50,473 nt of DNA from JBMNTU01 sp050945895. Lineage in GTDB: Bacteria; Bacillota; Clostridia; Christensenellales; Christensenellaceae. Each line of letters starts with the position of its first letter. Positions within the stretch are counted from its first letter, which is position 1. The stretch lies in NCBI GenBank assembly GCA_050945895.1, contig JBMNTU010000003.1, positions 1 through 50,473 of the forward strand. Direction: 5' to 3'. Positions 20,526 through 29,138 of the stretch are shown here, in pieces. The notes under the pieces are model-generated. The model was not told where the DNA came from. It was given only the letters and a program-made list of their open reading frames with translations, and searched no databases. Made by a program: the position numbers and the translations under genes.

Positions 20526-23366
20526 CTATGCTTCGGTTTTTTTGCGCTTTTTGCGAATACGCAGGAAATAGAATAAAATGACGATTCCGATGCCTGCTGC
20601 AGAGCACACGGCCCCGGGCAGGAACATGGGCGGTGTGTAACGAAACTCAACCGTATGCGGGCCGGGTGCCAGCTCTACGCCCATAAAGCCGTAATTCAGC
20701 AGCATAAGTGGCTGCGGCTGGCCGTCCACAACGACCTGCCAACCATCCTGGTAGGCGATTGGAACGTATAGTACTCCGGCGGATTGGGACTGCGTGTCGC
20801 AAACAAGATGGTCGCTTTTGATTTGCCGGAGCCCGTAGCTTTCATTAAAAGCCGGAGTGTTTCGCGTGGCAAGGATCATATCGGAAAATGTAATGCCGGC
20901 GCCTGGAGACTCAACCAAAGCCTGAATATTCTTTGTGCCCGAAGGCAACACCGCTTTCACCTGCTTTTCGAGCGTGCCGCCGGCCTGTGTTACAAATGAT
21001 ACGGGCGGTCCCGTCTTCTCGCCGGCTGCGTCGAGGAAGGTCAGCGTTACGGCATTGTAGGACGGCGCAGACAGCATAAACGAAAACACGGTTTGTTGCC
21101 CAGCGCTTTGCTGTACGGCGTCTGTAAGGGGAATGGCTAATGCGGCGGTCTTTGTAAGGTCGAGCAAAAGCTGCCCGTCTTCTGCGCTTGTTATGGAGAC
21201 GGTTCCGCCGGGGTCGTCCGTTGCCGCTGCGTTTCCTGCAGCATTAATGGTAATATATTCCGTTATGATCTCGCTTGGGGAAAGGAGGCGGATTGCGTCG
21301 TAATCGATCTGTTCGCTTATGCGGGAATAGCCGGAGGAAGAAAGGTCGTAAGGATATTTTACCGCGAGGCTGCCGTTTTGTGTGGCAATGACGGCCTGTG
21401 TTAGGGCAGTGTCCCTTTGTGCAGCGTCGAGCGTTGCAAAGCTTTCTTCCGATATGACAGCGGGAAACAGGTATGCAGCATTTTGCGCATAGGTGTTTTG
21501 AACAAGCTGTATACCGTTGTAATCGGAGAGGGCTTCGTATGCCTGCATATTATAGTCTACATTGGTAGTGAGGGAGTATTTCATTCCGACGAGCGCTTCT
21601 ATGACAGGCTCTTCCCGCACGGTCAGCGTATACATGAACTGGTCGTTTGAAAGGAGCGCCGGCCAGAGCTGGCGTGCGAACTGAAGGGAGTGCTTGCTTG
21701 GAAGGGAGCTGTACATCGATACGCCGTTATAGTCCTGGATGCCCGATTCCTCGTAGGGAGACAGCGCGCTAAACGTTTTTTCGAGCCGGAAAAACCCGTC
21801 GCCCTCCAGCGATTTCGCCTCGCCGATGGCGGCCGTGACCGATTCGTTGAGTACGGCCGCGTACTCTTCGTTTGTAACATTGCTGCGGTAGTTTTGCGTC
21901 AGATGTGCATCCCACGACATATTTACGACAACGGCAGCACAAAGGCCGATATACAGCCATCCCTGCCGGATTTTTTTTGTAACCAGCAAAAGCAGTATTG
22001 CCATTGCCGCGGCGATGGCGATATTCGCTAGGATAAATTGCTTGTAAAATGCGATATCGCCAATTCCAGGCATCGAATCGACAACAAAATAGGCGCGCAG
22101 TATAACGGCGGCCGAAACGCCCAAAGCAATAAACAGGGCGGGCACGTTCAACTTTTTGTCTACAAATACGGCCTTCAGGCCGCCGGCGACCGCAATGGCC
22201 AAAAACGGCACCATGACAATAGAATGACGGCTGTTTGGGTACTGGAACCCGTTTAAGACATAGCTTGCAAACGGCCAGACAAACATGGCTGCAACGAGCA
22301 GCACCGAAATAATATAGGACGCGCGCTGGCCCCTAGACTGCTTGCGCCGGAACAGCGAAATCAGGTATTGCGGCGCAATAAGGATAAATAGCAGGGAAAA
22401 GAACGTTTGCAGCACGCCGTATGGGTTGGGGTCGCCCAGAGGTTCGCCGATCAGGCTGTTTCCAAAGCCCATGAAGTTATTGGAAAACGCGCGCATCAGA
22501 ATGTTGTAATAGCCCCCCGGAGAATATAAATGAAGCATATTCTCGAGCAGCCCTGTTCCGGAAGAGGCCAGACGTTCTGTAGAATGCAGCATCAGGTTTA
22601 AAACGGGCAGCGTTATGGCGAAGGAAATTACGGCGCCCAGGGCGGCAAAGCCAATAATGGGCAAAAGCTGTTGCTTAAACAGCGCAAAAGACGTTTTTTC
22701 GTTTCGCTGGAAAAAACGGAGCAGCGCATACAAAAAGCCGACCAACAGGAACATATACGCAAAATACACACTGAATACAAGCGATACGGCGACCATTGCG
22801 GCAAGCAGGATCAGCGCTTTTTTGCATTCGAAAGACCGCTCTATTGCATACAAAAGAAGCGGGAACAGCGCGATGGCGGAGGAGAATATATAGAGCTGCC
22901 CCCATTGCATCATAACGCCGCAAAAAGCGAATATATACGCGGTAATAACGCGCACCCTTGCCGGGCTTTTGAGCGCGTGCAGGAAAAAGTAGCACGCATA
23001 CCCCGCAAAATAGATTTTTACGATTTGTACGATGGTAATGACATGGGCCAGGTTTTCCATCCCCGATAGCATCGTAAACAGGTAAATGAGCAGCGAGAAG
23101 GGGTCGAACACTGTGGCCTGCGCAGTTGCAATGTCTGCACCGATGCCCAGCTTAAAATCGTAAAAATTGAAATCGCCCGCCATCAGCTTGTTGATTGTCG
23201 ATCCGTAGTACATCAGATAGGAATCTTTGGTATCCGAACCCCAGTCTGAAAAGATCAGCAGCTTGTTGCCCGTAAGATAATCAAAATACACGATTAGCAC
23301 AGTAATCGTTAAAAAAATGGTTAGAAGGATGAGTGGCTGTTGGTGTTTTGTTTTTATTTCAGGCAT
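20526..23366 (-). CDS. YfhO-family large membrane protein
   Basis: The protein has 946 residues. The N-terminal half has about a dozen membrane helices, with the family-typical FSDWGSDTKDSYLMYYGSTI loop after helix 1 and GIGADIATAQATVFDPFSLL. An extracellular region (about 500-900) follows, ending YVPIAYQDGWQVVVDGQPQP, then a last helix and basic tail. This is the YfhO layout, related to GT-C glycosyltransferases; in Bacillus and Listeria, YfhO-type proteins help glycosylate teichoic acids. The exact substrate here is unknown. It is probably a single-gene unit. Confidence 0.88.
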   Translation of the reverse strand: MPEIKTKHQQPLILLTIFLTITVLIVYFDYLTGNKLLIFSDWGSDTKDSYLMYYGSTINKLMAGDFNFYDFKLGIGADIATAQATVFDPFSLLIYLFTMLSGMENLAHVITIVQIVKIYFAGYACYFFLHALKSPARVRVITAYIFAFCGVMMQWGQLYIFSSAIALFPLLLYAIERSFECKKALILLAAMVAVSLVFSVYFAYMFLLVGFLYALLRFFQRNEKTSFALFKQQLLPIIGFAALGAVISFAITLPVLNLMLHSTERLASSGTGLLENMLHLYSPGGYYNILMRAFSNNFMGFGNSLIGEPLGDPNPYGVLQTFFSLLFILIAPQYLISLFRRKQSRGQRASYIISVLLVAAMFVWPFASYVLNGFQYPNSRHSIVMVPFLAIAVAGGLKAVFVDKKLNVPALFIALGVSAAVILRAYFVVDSMPGIGDIAFYKQFILANIAIAAAMAILLLLVTKKIRQGWLYIGLCAAVVVNMSWDAHLTQNYRSNVTNEEYAAVLNESVTAAIGEAKSLEGDGFFRLEKTFSALSPYEESGIQDYNGVSMYSSLPSKHSLQFARQLWPALLSNDQFMYTLTVREEPVIEALVGMKYSLTTNVDYNMQAYEALSDYNGIQLVQNTYAQNAAYLFPAVISEESFATLDAAQRDTALTQAVIATQNGSLAVKYPYDLSSSGYSRISEQIDYDAIRLLSPSEIITEYITINAAGNAAATDDPGGTVSITSAEDGQLLLDLTKTAALAIPLTDAVQQSAGQQTVFSFMLSAPSYNAVTLTFLDAAGEKTGPPVSFVTQAGGTLEKQVKAVLPSGTKNIQALVESPGAGITFSDMILATRNTPAFNESYGLRQIKSDHLVCDTQSQSAGVLYVPIAYQDGWQVVVDGQPQPLMLLNYGFMGVELAPGPHTVEFRYTPPMFLPGAVCSAAGIGIVILFYFLRIRKKRKKTEA

Positions 23367-23402
23367 AGAATGCTTCGCTTTCCTGTATAATTGTCGCAGT
23401 CT

Positions 23403-24134
23403 TTATATGACAGACCCGCCGTTGGGGCTTAAGACCTGCCCGGTAATAAAGCCGGAATGCTCGGACGCCAGAAAGAGTATGGCATTTGCAATGTCTTCCG
23501 TATGGCCGATCTTGCGGAGCGCGGTGCTTTCTTTCAGCATATTGAGCGTATCTTGGGTGAGGCCTGCGTTCATGTCCGTTTCGATGGTGCCGGGCGCGAC
23601 GCAGTTGACGCGTATATTGGATGGTCCCATTTCCTTTGCCAGCGCTTTTGTAAAGCCTATGACGGCGGATTTTGACGCGGAGTAGGCAACCTCCATAGAA
23701 GCGCCCGTTTGCCCCCACATGGAAGAGATGTTGATGATATTTCCGCTTTTTCTTTCGATCATATCGGGCAGCGCACATTTGCAGCAGTTGAACATACCGG
23801 TTACGTTTACGTCGAAAATGTGCTGCCACTGCGCGTGTGTTGTATCTGCGAAAAGTGCCTGGTAAGAGATTCCCGCATTGTTGACCAGTATACCCACCCG
23901 CCCAAACTGGGCTTTGGCGGCCTCAAACATCTGTGCGACCTGGCCGGGGTCCGAAACATCGGCCCGAACAGCCAGCGTACGTGGGAATTCCCGGTTGCAC
24001 ATAGCTTCAAGCTTTTTTGCTTCTGCCTCGCTTTTATGGTAATTGATGATGACGTTGTACCCCTTGGAAACAAACAGTTTGACGGCTGCTTTGCCGATCC
24101 CGCGGGAAGCGCCGGTAACAAGAACAGTTTTCAT
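23403..24134 (-). CDS. FabG-like short-chain dehydrogenase/reductase
   Basis: The protein has 243 residues and is a classical SDR. The NADP-binding loop is TGASRGIGKAAVKLF, then NNAG, and the catalytic set is Ser in NISSMWGQ, Tyr and Lys in YSASK. The C-terminal part ends HSGFITGQVLSPNGGSVI. It resembles 3-oxoacyl-ACP reductase but other substrates are possible. The start at 24134 overlaps the stop of the fumarase beta gene as ATGA, so it is the third gene of that operon. A link to the fumarase reaction is not obvious. Confidence 0.88.
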   Translation of the reverse strand: MKTVLVTGASRGIGKAAVKLFVSKGYNVIINYHKSEAEAKKLEAMCNREFPRTLAVRADVSDPGQVAQMFEAAKAQFGRVGILVNNAGISYQALFADTTHAQWQHIFDVNVTGMFNCCKCALPDMIERKSGNIINISSMWGQTGASMEVAYSASKSAVIGFTKALAKEMGPSNIRVNCVAPGTIETDMNAGLTQDTLNMLKESTALRKIGHTEDIANAILFLASEHSGFITGQVLSPNGGSVI

Positions 24135-24667
24135 TTTGTTATCCCTTCGAACAAAGAGTTGCCCTGCGCGTCGATGCCGACAATCAGGGGCATATTTTCT
24201 ACAGTTAGTTTTTTGATGGACTCTGTACCAAGCTCTAAAAACGCCACCTCCTCTGCGGCGGTGATGCATTTGGAAATAAGCGCGCCTGCGCCGCCCGTGG
24301 CGCAGAAATATACCGCATGGTTGCGCATGATTGCGCGGCGAACCTCTTCCGAAACAGGGCCTTTTGCAATGGTACAGCAAACGCCGCTGTCGAAAAGGGC
24401 GGGCGCGTATGCGTTCATACGCACGGCGCTGGTAGGGCCGCAGGAGTTGATGACCTGGCCGGGTTTTGCCGGACAGGGGCCCGCATAGTAGATTGCCGCG
24501 CCCGAAAGGCAAATGGGAAGCGGCTGCCCCTCGGTCAATAGCGCGCAGAGCTTTTTATGTGCGGCGTCCCGCGCAGTAAAGACCGTACCCGAAAGCCATA
24601 CCGAGTCTCCGGCACGAAGCTGGGCGATGGTTGATTCCGATAATGGCAATGTAATAGTATGATCCAT
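24131..24667 (-). CDS. Class I fumarase (or tartrate dehydratase) beta subunit
   Basis: The protein has 178 residues, matching the C-terminal part of iron-sulfur fumarases. Motifs include VWLSGTVFTARDAAHKKLC, YYAGPCPAKPGQVINSCGPT, CTIAKGPVSEEV and YFCATGGAGALISKCI. It pairs with the alpha subunit 9 bp upstream. Together they convert fumarate and malate; L-tartrate dehydratase has the same two-part layout and cannot be excluded by sequence. Confidence 0.92.
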   Translation of the reverse strand: MDHTITLPLSESTIAQLRAGDSVWLSGTVFTARDAAHKKLCALLTEGQPLPICLSGAAIYYAGPCPAKPGQVINSCGPTSAVRMNAYAPALFDSGVCCTIAKGPVSEEVRRAIMRNHAVYFCATGGAGALISKCITAAEEVAFLELGTESIKKLTVENMPLIVGIDAQGNSLFEGITK

Positions 24668-24676
24668 ATATTTTTC

Positions 24677-25516
24677 CTATAATACAGCAGTTTTGTGGCG
24701 CATCATATGGCAGCAGTAGTTGACCGCGACAGGCAATCCGGCAATATGCGTCGGATATTTGTCGATGTGCACAGCCAGGCAATAGGTTTGGCCGCCCAGG
24801 CCCATCGGCCCCATATGAAGGGCGTTTATTTCCCCGCATATCTGTTCTTCCATTTCAGCAAGCCCGGCGTCCGGGTTTTTGCTGCCGATTTCGCGAAGCA
24901 ATTGTCTCTTGGCAAGCAGCGCAGCATACTCGAATGTTCCGCCAATACCAACGCCCAATACGACAGGGGGGCAGGGGCTGCCGCCGGCGTCCTTTGCCGT
25001 TTCTACAATAAAATCTATAATGCCCTGTTTGCCATCCGATGGGGTAAGCATTTTTAACTGACTCATGTTCTCGCTGCCAAAGCCTTTGGGGAGAACGGTA
25101 ATGGACAGATTGTCTCCGGCGACGATGCGCGTGTGGATAACGGCAGGCGTGTTGTCTTTGGTGTTAACACGCGAGATAGGGTCCAAAACAGATTTGCGGA
25201 AATAGCCCTCCTGATACGCCGCGCGTACGCCCTCTGTTATGGCGTCGTCCAAAAAACCGCCGGTTATGTGTACATCCTGCCCAATATCGGCCATAACAAC
25301 AGCCATGCCCGTGTCTTGGCACGCAGGTATATTTTCTGCTTCTGCCAGCCGATTATTTTCGATCAACTGCTTAAGTATTTCTTTAGCATGCGGCACGGTT
25401 TCTGCATCAAGCGCGGAAAGAAGCGCCGCATCGACATCTTCGCCCGGCCGTATACAGGCCGCAAGAAACAGCGCACGGACCGTGTCGCGGATTGTATCTA
25501 CGGAAATATCCTTCAT
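24677..25516 (-). CDS. Class I fumarase (or tartrate dehydratase) alpha subunit
   Basis: The protein has 279 residues, the N-terminal half of [4Fe-4S] hydro-lyases. Cluster and substrate motifs include IPACQDTGMAVVMADIGQD, GGSPCPPVVLGVGIGGTFEY, HMGPMGLGGQTYCLAVHIDK and a C-terminal CCHMMRHK. It is an oxygen-sensitive enzyme suited to anaerobes. The start at 25516 follows GGGGGT. It heads the fumarase-SDR operon from a good promoter at 25537-25565. Confidence 0.92.
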   Translation of the reverse strand: MKDISVDTIRDTVRALFLAACIRPGEDVDAALLSALDAETVPHAKEILKQLIENNRLAEAENIPACQDTGMAVVMADIGQDVHITGGFLDDAITEGVRAAYQEGYFRKSVLDPISRVNTKDNTPAVIHTRIVAGDNLSITVLPKGFGSENMSQLKMLTPSDGKQGIIDFIVETAKDAGGSPCPPVVLGVGIGGTFEYAALLAKRQLLREIGSKNPDAGLAEMEEQICGEINALHMGPMGLGGQTYCLAVHIDKYPTHIAGLPVAVNYCCHMMRHKTAVL

Positions 25517-25536
25517 CGATATACCCCCAATAGTCA

Positions 25537-25565
25537 ATTATAATGCATAGCCGCTTGCGAAGCAA
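25537..25565 (-). promoter_or_regulatory. Promoter of the fumarase operon
   Basis: On the minus strand TTGCTT (25560-25565), 17 bp, TATAAT (25537-25542). Confidence 0.7.
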
Positions 25566-25578
25566 ATATAGCCTGCAT

Positions 25579-25605
25579 AAAAAAAAGAGGCAAATGCCTC
25601 TTGAT
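25579..25605 (-). terminator. Terminator of flagellin-like gene
   Basis: AAGAGGCA (25585-25592) and TGCCTCTT (25595-25602) form the stem; eight T follow on the minus strand. Confidence 0.85.
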
Positions 25606-25615
25606 AGGGCCGTTT

Positions 25616-27436
25616 TTATCTAAGCAAATACAGCGCGTTTGCAACGCCCGCATTTGCCTGTGCAACCATTGCCGCCGGTGCGCTTTGCCGAATCTGCTGG
25701 CTTGTAATATTGAGCAGATCTTGCGCAACGGATGCGTCGTAGGCAGGGGCGGTGGAAGCGACAGCTTTTACACGTTCTTGCAGGGAAGGCGTTTCGTCTT
25801 TCAGAGAGGAAGACATTCTGGAAACCGCTGCCAGCGCGCTGTTGGTGGAATTGAACGCTTTACCTGCGGCGCTTTTTTCGGAAACTGACGCGCCGTTTAG
25901 CCCAAGGCCTTCCGCGTCCATCGAACGGAACACGGCCAGCATTTTTGCATCCTGCGCGTTGACCGCCTGCGGCGCAGAGCCGGAAAGCGGAGAAAAATCT
26001 ACGGAAACATCCGCATTTTCAAAGACCAGCGTATTATCCTGCCGTATGCCGCCTGTGTTTTGCAGCAGGCTGCCGGCAATTTCATCCATGCCATTGCCTT
26101 TGGCGTGGATATATGTGGAAACAGATTCATTTCCCTGGCTGCTATTTGTATGCAGTGTAATCTGGTCGCCGACCTTCAGCTTGGATGGGCGCAGCTGCAC
26201 CGTTGTAACCGTATTGTCGGCCGGCTGCATCTCGAAGGAGACATCGCCGGTTCCGGGCGTTTTTTGCGCAATTTGCAGTTGGTTTTGGGCAGGGGTAGAA
26301 ACTTCAAACGTATTTTTGAATTGCACAGCAATCGCGTTTTTCATAGCGGACAGAATATCCTGGTTGCCGGCAGCAGCAAATACGGAAATGGTGGAAACGC
26401 CGGCAGCGCTGGGAGGCCGCCCGGGAAGCACCAGTTCAAACTGTTTGCCATACATCCGGAAAATATCGCCGACCTTCAAACTGCTCCTGAAAGTAAGGGT
26501 ATTGACCACTGGCGCGGGTGTATTGAAAGAGGATACGATATTGCCGATGTTTCCGCTTTGCCGTCCGGCGGTTGGGGCAATTCCATCGGAAGACATATAA
26601 TAGCCGTTTACAGATGCGTTTTGGATGATTGCTTGCATATCGGCGTACGCGGAAGCCGAAAGGCTACCCGATTCACCTGCATAGGTAAATTGGAGCCCCG
26701 TATCGCCGGATACCTGCACATCGAAGGAATAGCCGCCCAAAGAGATCGTGCCGCCGGGAAGCGCGCCAATTGCTTCGTTTAAGGCCTGCGCAAGGCTTTC
26801 CGTTGTATTTGTGCCATTCTGCAAAGAAACGGAAGCGCCCGAATCGCCAATGGAAAGGAAAAAACGTTCGCCGGATTGGGCGTCGCTGATTGCATAATCG
26901 CCAAGGTCCACTGTAAATTGTACGGGTGAAGAAGATACTTCTTTTATTTCGGATTGCACATTGGCTGGTGCAGGGGACTTTGCCGTGTCAATGGTAATTC
27001 CCGCTGTTTCCTGCGTGCGGATGTTTTGCCCATGCTGCGGAATAAAACTGGCCGCCGCTTCCGCGATACTGCCAAGCTTTTGCTTGAGGGCTTCAAACTG
27101 CTGGCCAAGCGCCGAACGCTCTGTATCTGTTGCAGAATCCAAAACAGATTGTGCAGCAAGCGCATGCATTTGAGAGAGAGCCTGTCTGGCCTCGCGGAAA
27201 GCACCTTCCGCTACCTGGGGCAGGGAAGGAGAAGCATTGTCGTGCCGGATTGTATCGTTAGCGGTACGGACACCAGCAGCTATTTTTGCTGCAACTTGCA
27301 AACTGTCCTCGCTGTTTTCGCTTTGTATAGGGGTGTTTCCGGGAATGCGCACAGAAGAAACCGAAGGATTAGAATCGATCCGGAAATTACTGCTGCTGGT
27401 TGCCGCGGTTTGCGAATGGGTGTTTTCAACTTTCAT
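25616..27436 (-). CDS. Divergent flagellin-like protein
   Basis: The protein has 606 residues. The C-terminal 40 (LNITSQQIRQSAPAAMVAQA, ending YLLR) match the D0/D1 end of flagellins. The segment at about residues 75-130 (VAEGAFREARQALSQMHALA, then FEALKQKLGSIAEAA) matches the N-terminal D1 helices. The extreme N-terminus, however, lacks the usual MRINxN start. The 350-residue middle is variable and rich in S, T and G. It should be exported by the flagellar type III route or be a relic of it. No other flagellar gene is in the window. The start at 27436 follows GGAGGTG. Confidence 0.75.
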   Translation of the reverse strand: MKVENTHSQTAATSSSNFRIDSNPSVSSVRIPGNTPIQSENSEDSLQVAAKIAAGVRTANDTIRHDNASPSLPQVAEGAFREARQALSQMHALAAQSVLDSATDTERSALGQQFEALKQKLGSIAEAAASFIPQHGQNIRTQETAGITIDTAKSPAPANVQSEIKEVSSSPVQFTVDLGDYAISDAQSGERFFLSIGDSGASVSLQNGTNTTESLAQALNEAIGALPGGTISLGGYSFDVQVSGDTGLQFTYAGESGSLSASAYADMQAIIQNASVNGYYMSSDGIAPTAGRQSGNIGNIVSSFNTPAPVVNTLTFRSSLKVGDIFRMYGKQFELVLPGRPPSAAGVSTISVFAAAGNQDILSAMKNAIAVQFKNTFEVSTPAQNQLQIAQKTPGTGDVSFEMQPADNTVTTVQLRPSKLKVGDQITLHTNSSQGNESVSTYIHAKGNGMDEIAGSLLQNTGGIRQDNTLVFENADVSVDFSPLSGSAPQAVNAQDAKMLAVFRSMDAEGLGLNGASVSEKSAAGKAFNSTNSALAAVSRMSSSLKDETPSLQERVKAVASTAPAYDASVAQDLLNITSQQIRQSAPAAMVAQANAGVANALYLLR

Positions 27437-27486
27437 GCTAACACCTCCGAAAGACATATTAAAAATCAGAACTACTGTATTCAATT

Positions 27487-27515
27487 ATTATATCTATTTA
27501 TAACGCGATTTGCAA
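27487..27515 (-). promoter_or_regulatory. Promoter of flagellin-like gene
   Basis: TTGCAA (27510-27515), 17 bp, TATAAT (27487-27492) on the minus strand. This is a sigma-A type, not the sigma-28 type usual for flagellin. Confidence 0.7.
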
Positions 27516-27615
27516 CAGTTTTAACAGGAAAAACAAGAGAAAATGCAAGGTGGTTACAGATATTGTGGGGGTAACCCAAAAGCAAACGTACGGAAGGAAT
27601 GCACACGGAATGAGA

Positions 27616-27644
27616 TTGACTGGGGCAGGTGCCTATAGTAAACT
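27616..27644 (+). promoter_or_regulatory. Promoter of secreted DUF4214 protein gene
   Basis: TTGACT (27616-27621), 17 bp, TAAACT (27639-27644), 43 bp before the start codon. Confidence 0.6.
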
Positions 27645-27687
27645 GAAAGCATATCCAAATAAAAAATAGAATGAGGAGGGAAGAACG

Positions 27688-29064
27688 ATGAAAAGGGTAT
27701 TGTTGGTAGTGTTGGCGTTGCTGATGGTGCTGGTTCCGGTGACGGCTGCCAGTGCGGAGGAAGGAGCGGCAGCGGAGCCTGCTGTTTCGGAAGAGCTGAT
27801 GGTGGAAGAGCAGGGTGTGGAGGAAACTCTGGAGCCTGCGGTAGCGGAAGAAAAAAATGTTGAGCAGATTGTGCCAGAGACGCCTATAGAAGAAGCCGAG
27901 TCGCTGGCAACTGATGACGGAAACGGGGATGCGCCAAAAGCAATAAGAAAAGCAGTAGTAAATTCGTCCGATATGGCTGTGCAGGAAAACTATAACCCGG
28001 ACAGGCTAAGGTTCGATAAACCGGCGGAATTCAGCATTAGCAGGGTTGGAACAACAATAAACATCGAAGTAATTCTTAACCACTGCGATGGCCTGTATTT
28101 TGATTTGTGGCTTTGCGACGAAGATTTTAATATCATTGGGTGGATTGTTAGAGACCAGTATATGCCTTATTATGCGTATGTTTCCGATAGCAAGTGGGAT
28201 ACGTCGGGATTTGAACCGGGAACGTATATTTTATATGCCGATATTAAAAGCACACCGGGAGACTATGAAAACGACCTGTTTTTCGATTTTGTTGAAGTAG
28301 AATTGACGGCAAATGCAACCGTAGACAGGAAGGCGGCCGCAGACTTTGTCGCGCGCCTGTACACGCTTGTGCTCAACCGGCAGCCGGATACGGCGGGGTT
28401 GAACGGCTGGGTAGACCAGCTGATGACCGGCCAGATCTCCGGCGCGGACGCAGCCTACGGCTTCTTTTTCAGCGACGAAATGATGAAGCGCAAGCTGAGC
28501 AATGCGGACTATGTGGAGGTGCTGTATAAGACGCTGATGGGCAGAAACGCCGATGCGGGAGGAAAGTCCGCCTGGCTGGCCGCAATGGGCCGCGGGGAAA
28601 ACCGCGAGCAGATATTTGCGGGTTTTGTGAATTCGGAAGAGTTTGAGGACATCTGCGCGGCGGCGGGCATAGACCGTGGAAGCTTTACGCCCAACGAAAA
28701 CGCCAAGGACAAGTATCAGGTGCAGGATTTTGTGAACCGGCTGTATTCGCTGTGCCTGGGGCGCTCGGCGGACGGCGGCGGCCTGAACGGGTGGACAGAC
28801 CAGCTGATGAGCGGGGCGAACACGGGCACACAGGCGGCGCACGGATTTTTCTTCAGTGCGGAGATGGAGGGTAAGAATCTGAGCCCTGGGGATTATGTGG
28901 AAGTACTGTACAAGGTGATGCTCAACCGGAACGCGGACGGAGGCGGGAAGGCGGCGTGGGTACGCCTGCTGGAGCAAGGCCAAACGCGCGAAGAGATATT
29001 CTACGGATTTGCGAACTCACCGGAGTTTGACAGTATTTGCAAGAGCTATGGGATTAAGCGATAA
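27688..29064 (+). CDS. Secreted protein with DUF4214 repeats
   Basis: The protein has 458 residues. A signal peptide (residues 1-23, cut after ASA) precedes an acidic E/P/V-rich linker (24-80), then a beta-rich domain of about 100-208 with DGLYFDLWLCDEDF. The C-terminal 240 residues are two tandem DUF4214 blocks (about 219-330 and 347-458), each with two NRxxDxxGxxxW units (for example LNRQPDTAGLNGW and MGRNADAGGKSAW). The blocks are very alike, a recent internal duplication. There is no LPXTG or membrane anchor. DUF4214 is common in exoproteins and may bind surface polymers, but its job is unknown. GGAGG precedes the start. Confidence 0.88.
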   Translation: MKRVLLVVLALLMVLVPVTAASAEEGAAAEPAVSEELMVEEQGVEETLEPAVAEEKNVEQIVPETPIEEAESLATDDGNGDAPKAIRKAVVNSSDMAVQENYNPDRLRFDKPAEFSISRVGTTINIEVILNHCDGLYFDLWLCDEDFNIIGWIVRDQYMPYYAYVSDSKWDTSGFEPGTYILYADIKSTPGDYENDLFFDFVEVELTANATVDRKAAADFVARLYTLVLNRQPDTAGLNGWVDQLMTGQISGADAAYGFFFSDEMMKRKLSNADYVEVLYKTLMGRNADAGGKSAWLAAMGRGENREQIFAGFVNSEEFEDICAAAGIDRGSFTPNENAKDKYQVQDFVNRLYSLCLGRSADGGGLNGWTDQLMSGANTGTQAAHGFFFSAEMEGKNLSPGDYVEVLYKVMLNRNADGGGKAAWVRLLEQGQTREEIFYGFANSPEFDSICKSYGIKR

Positions 29065-29086
29065 CGAACGAGACATAAAAAGCATA

Positions 29087-29131
29087 TCAAAAAACCTCTG
29101 TACTACAGTTTGTAGTACAGAGGTTTTTTCT
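29087..29131. terminator. Strong bidirectional terminator
   Basis: A perfect 14-bp stem (ACCTCTGTACTACA with its complement) around a short TT loop, with A6 and T6 on the two sides, serves the DUF4214 gene and the convergent ABC exporter operon. Confidence 0.9.
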
Positions 29132-29138
29132 GCTTCAA

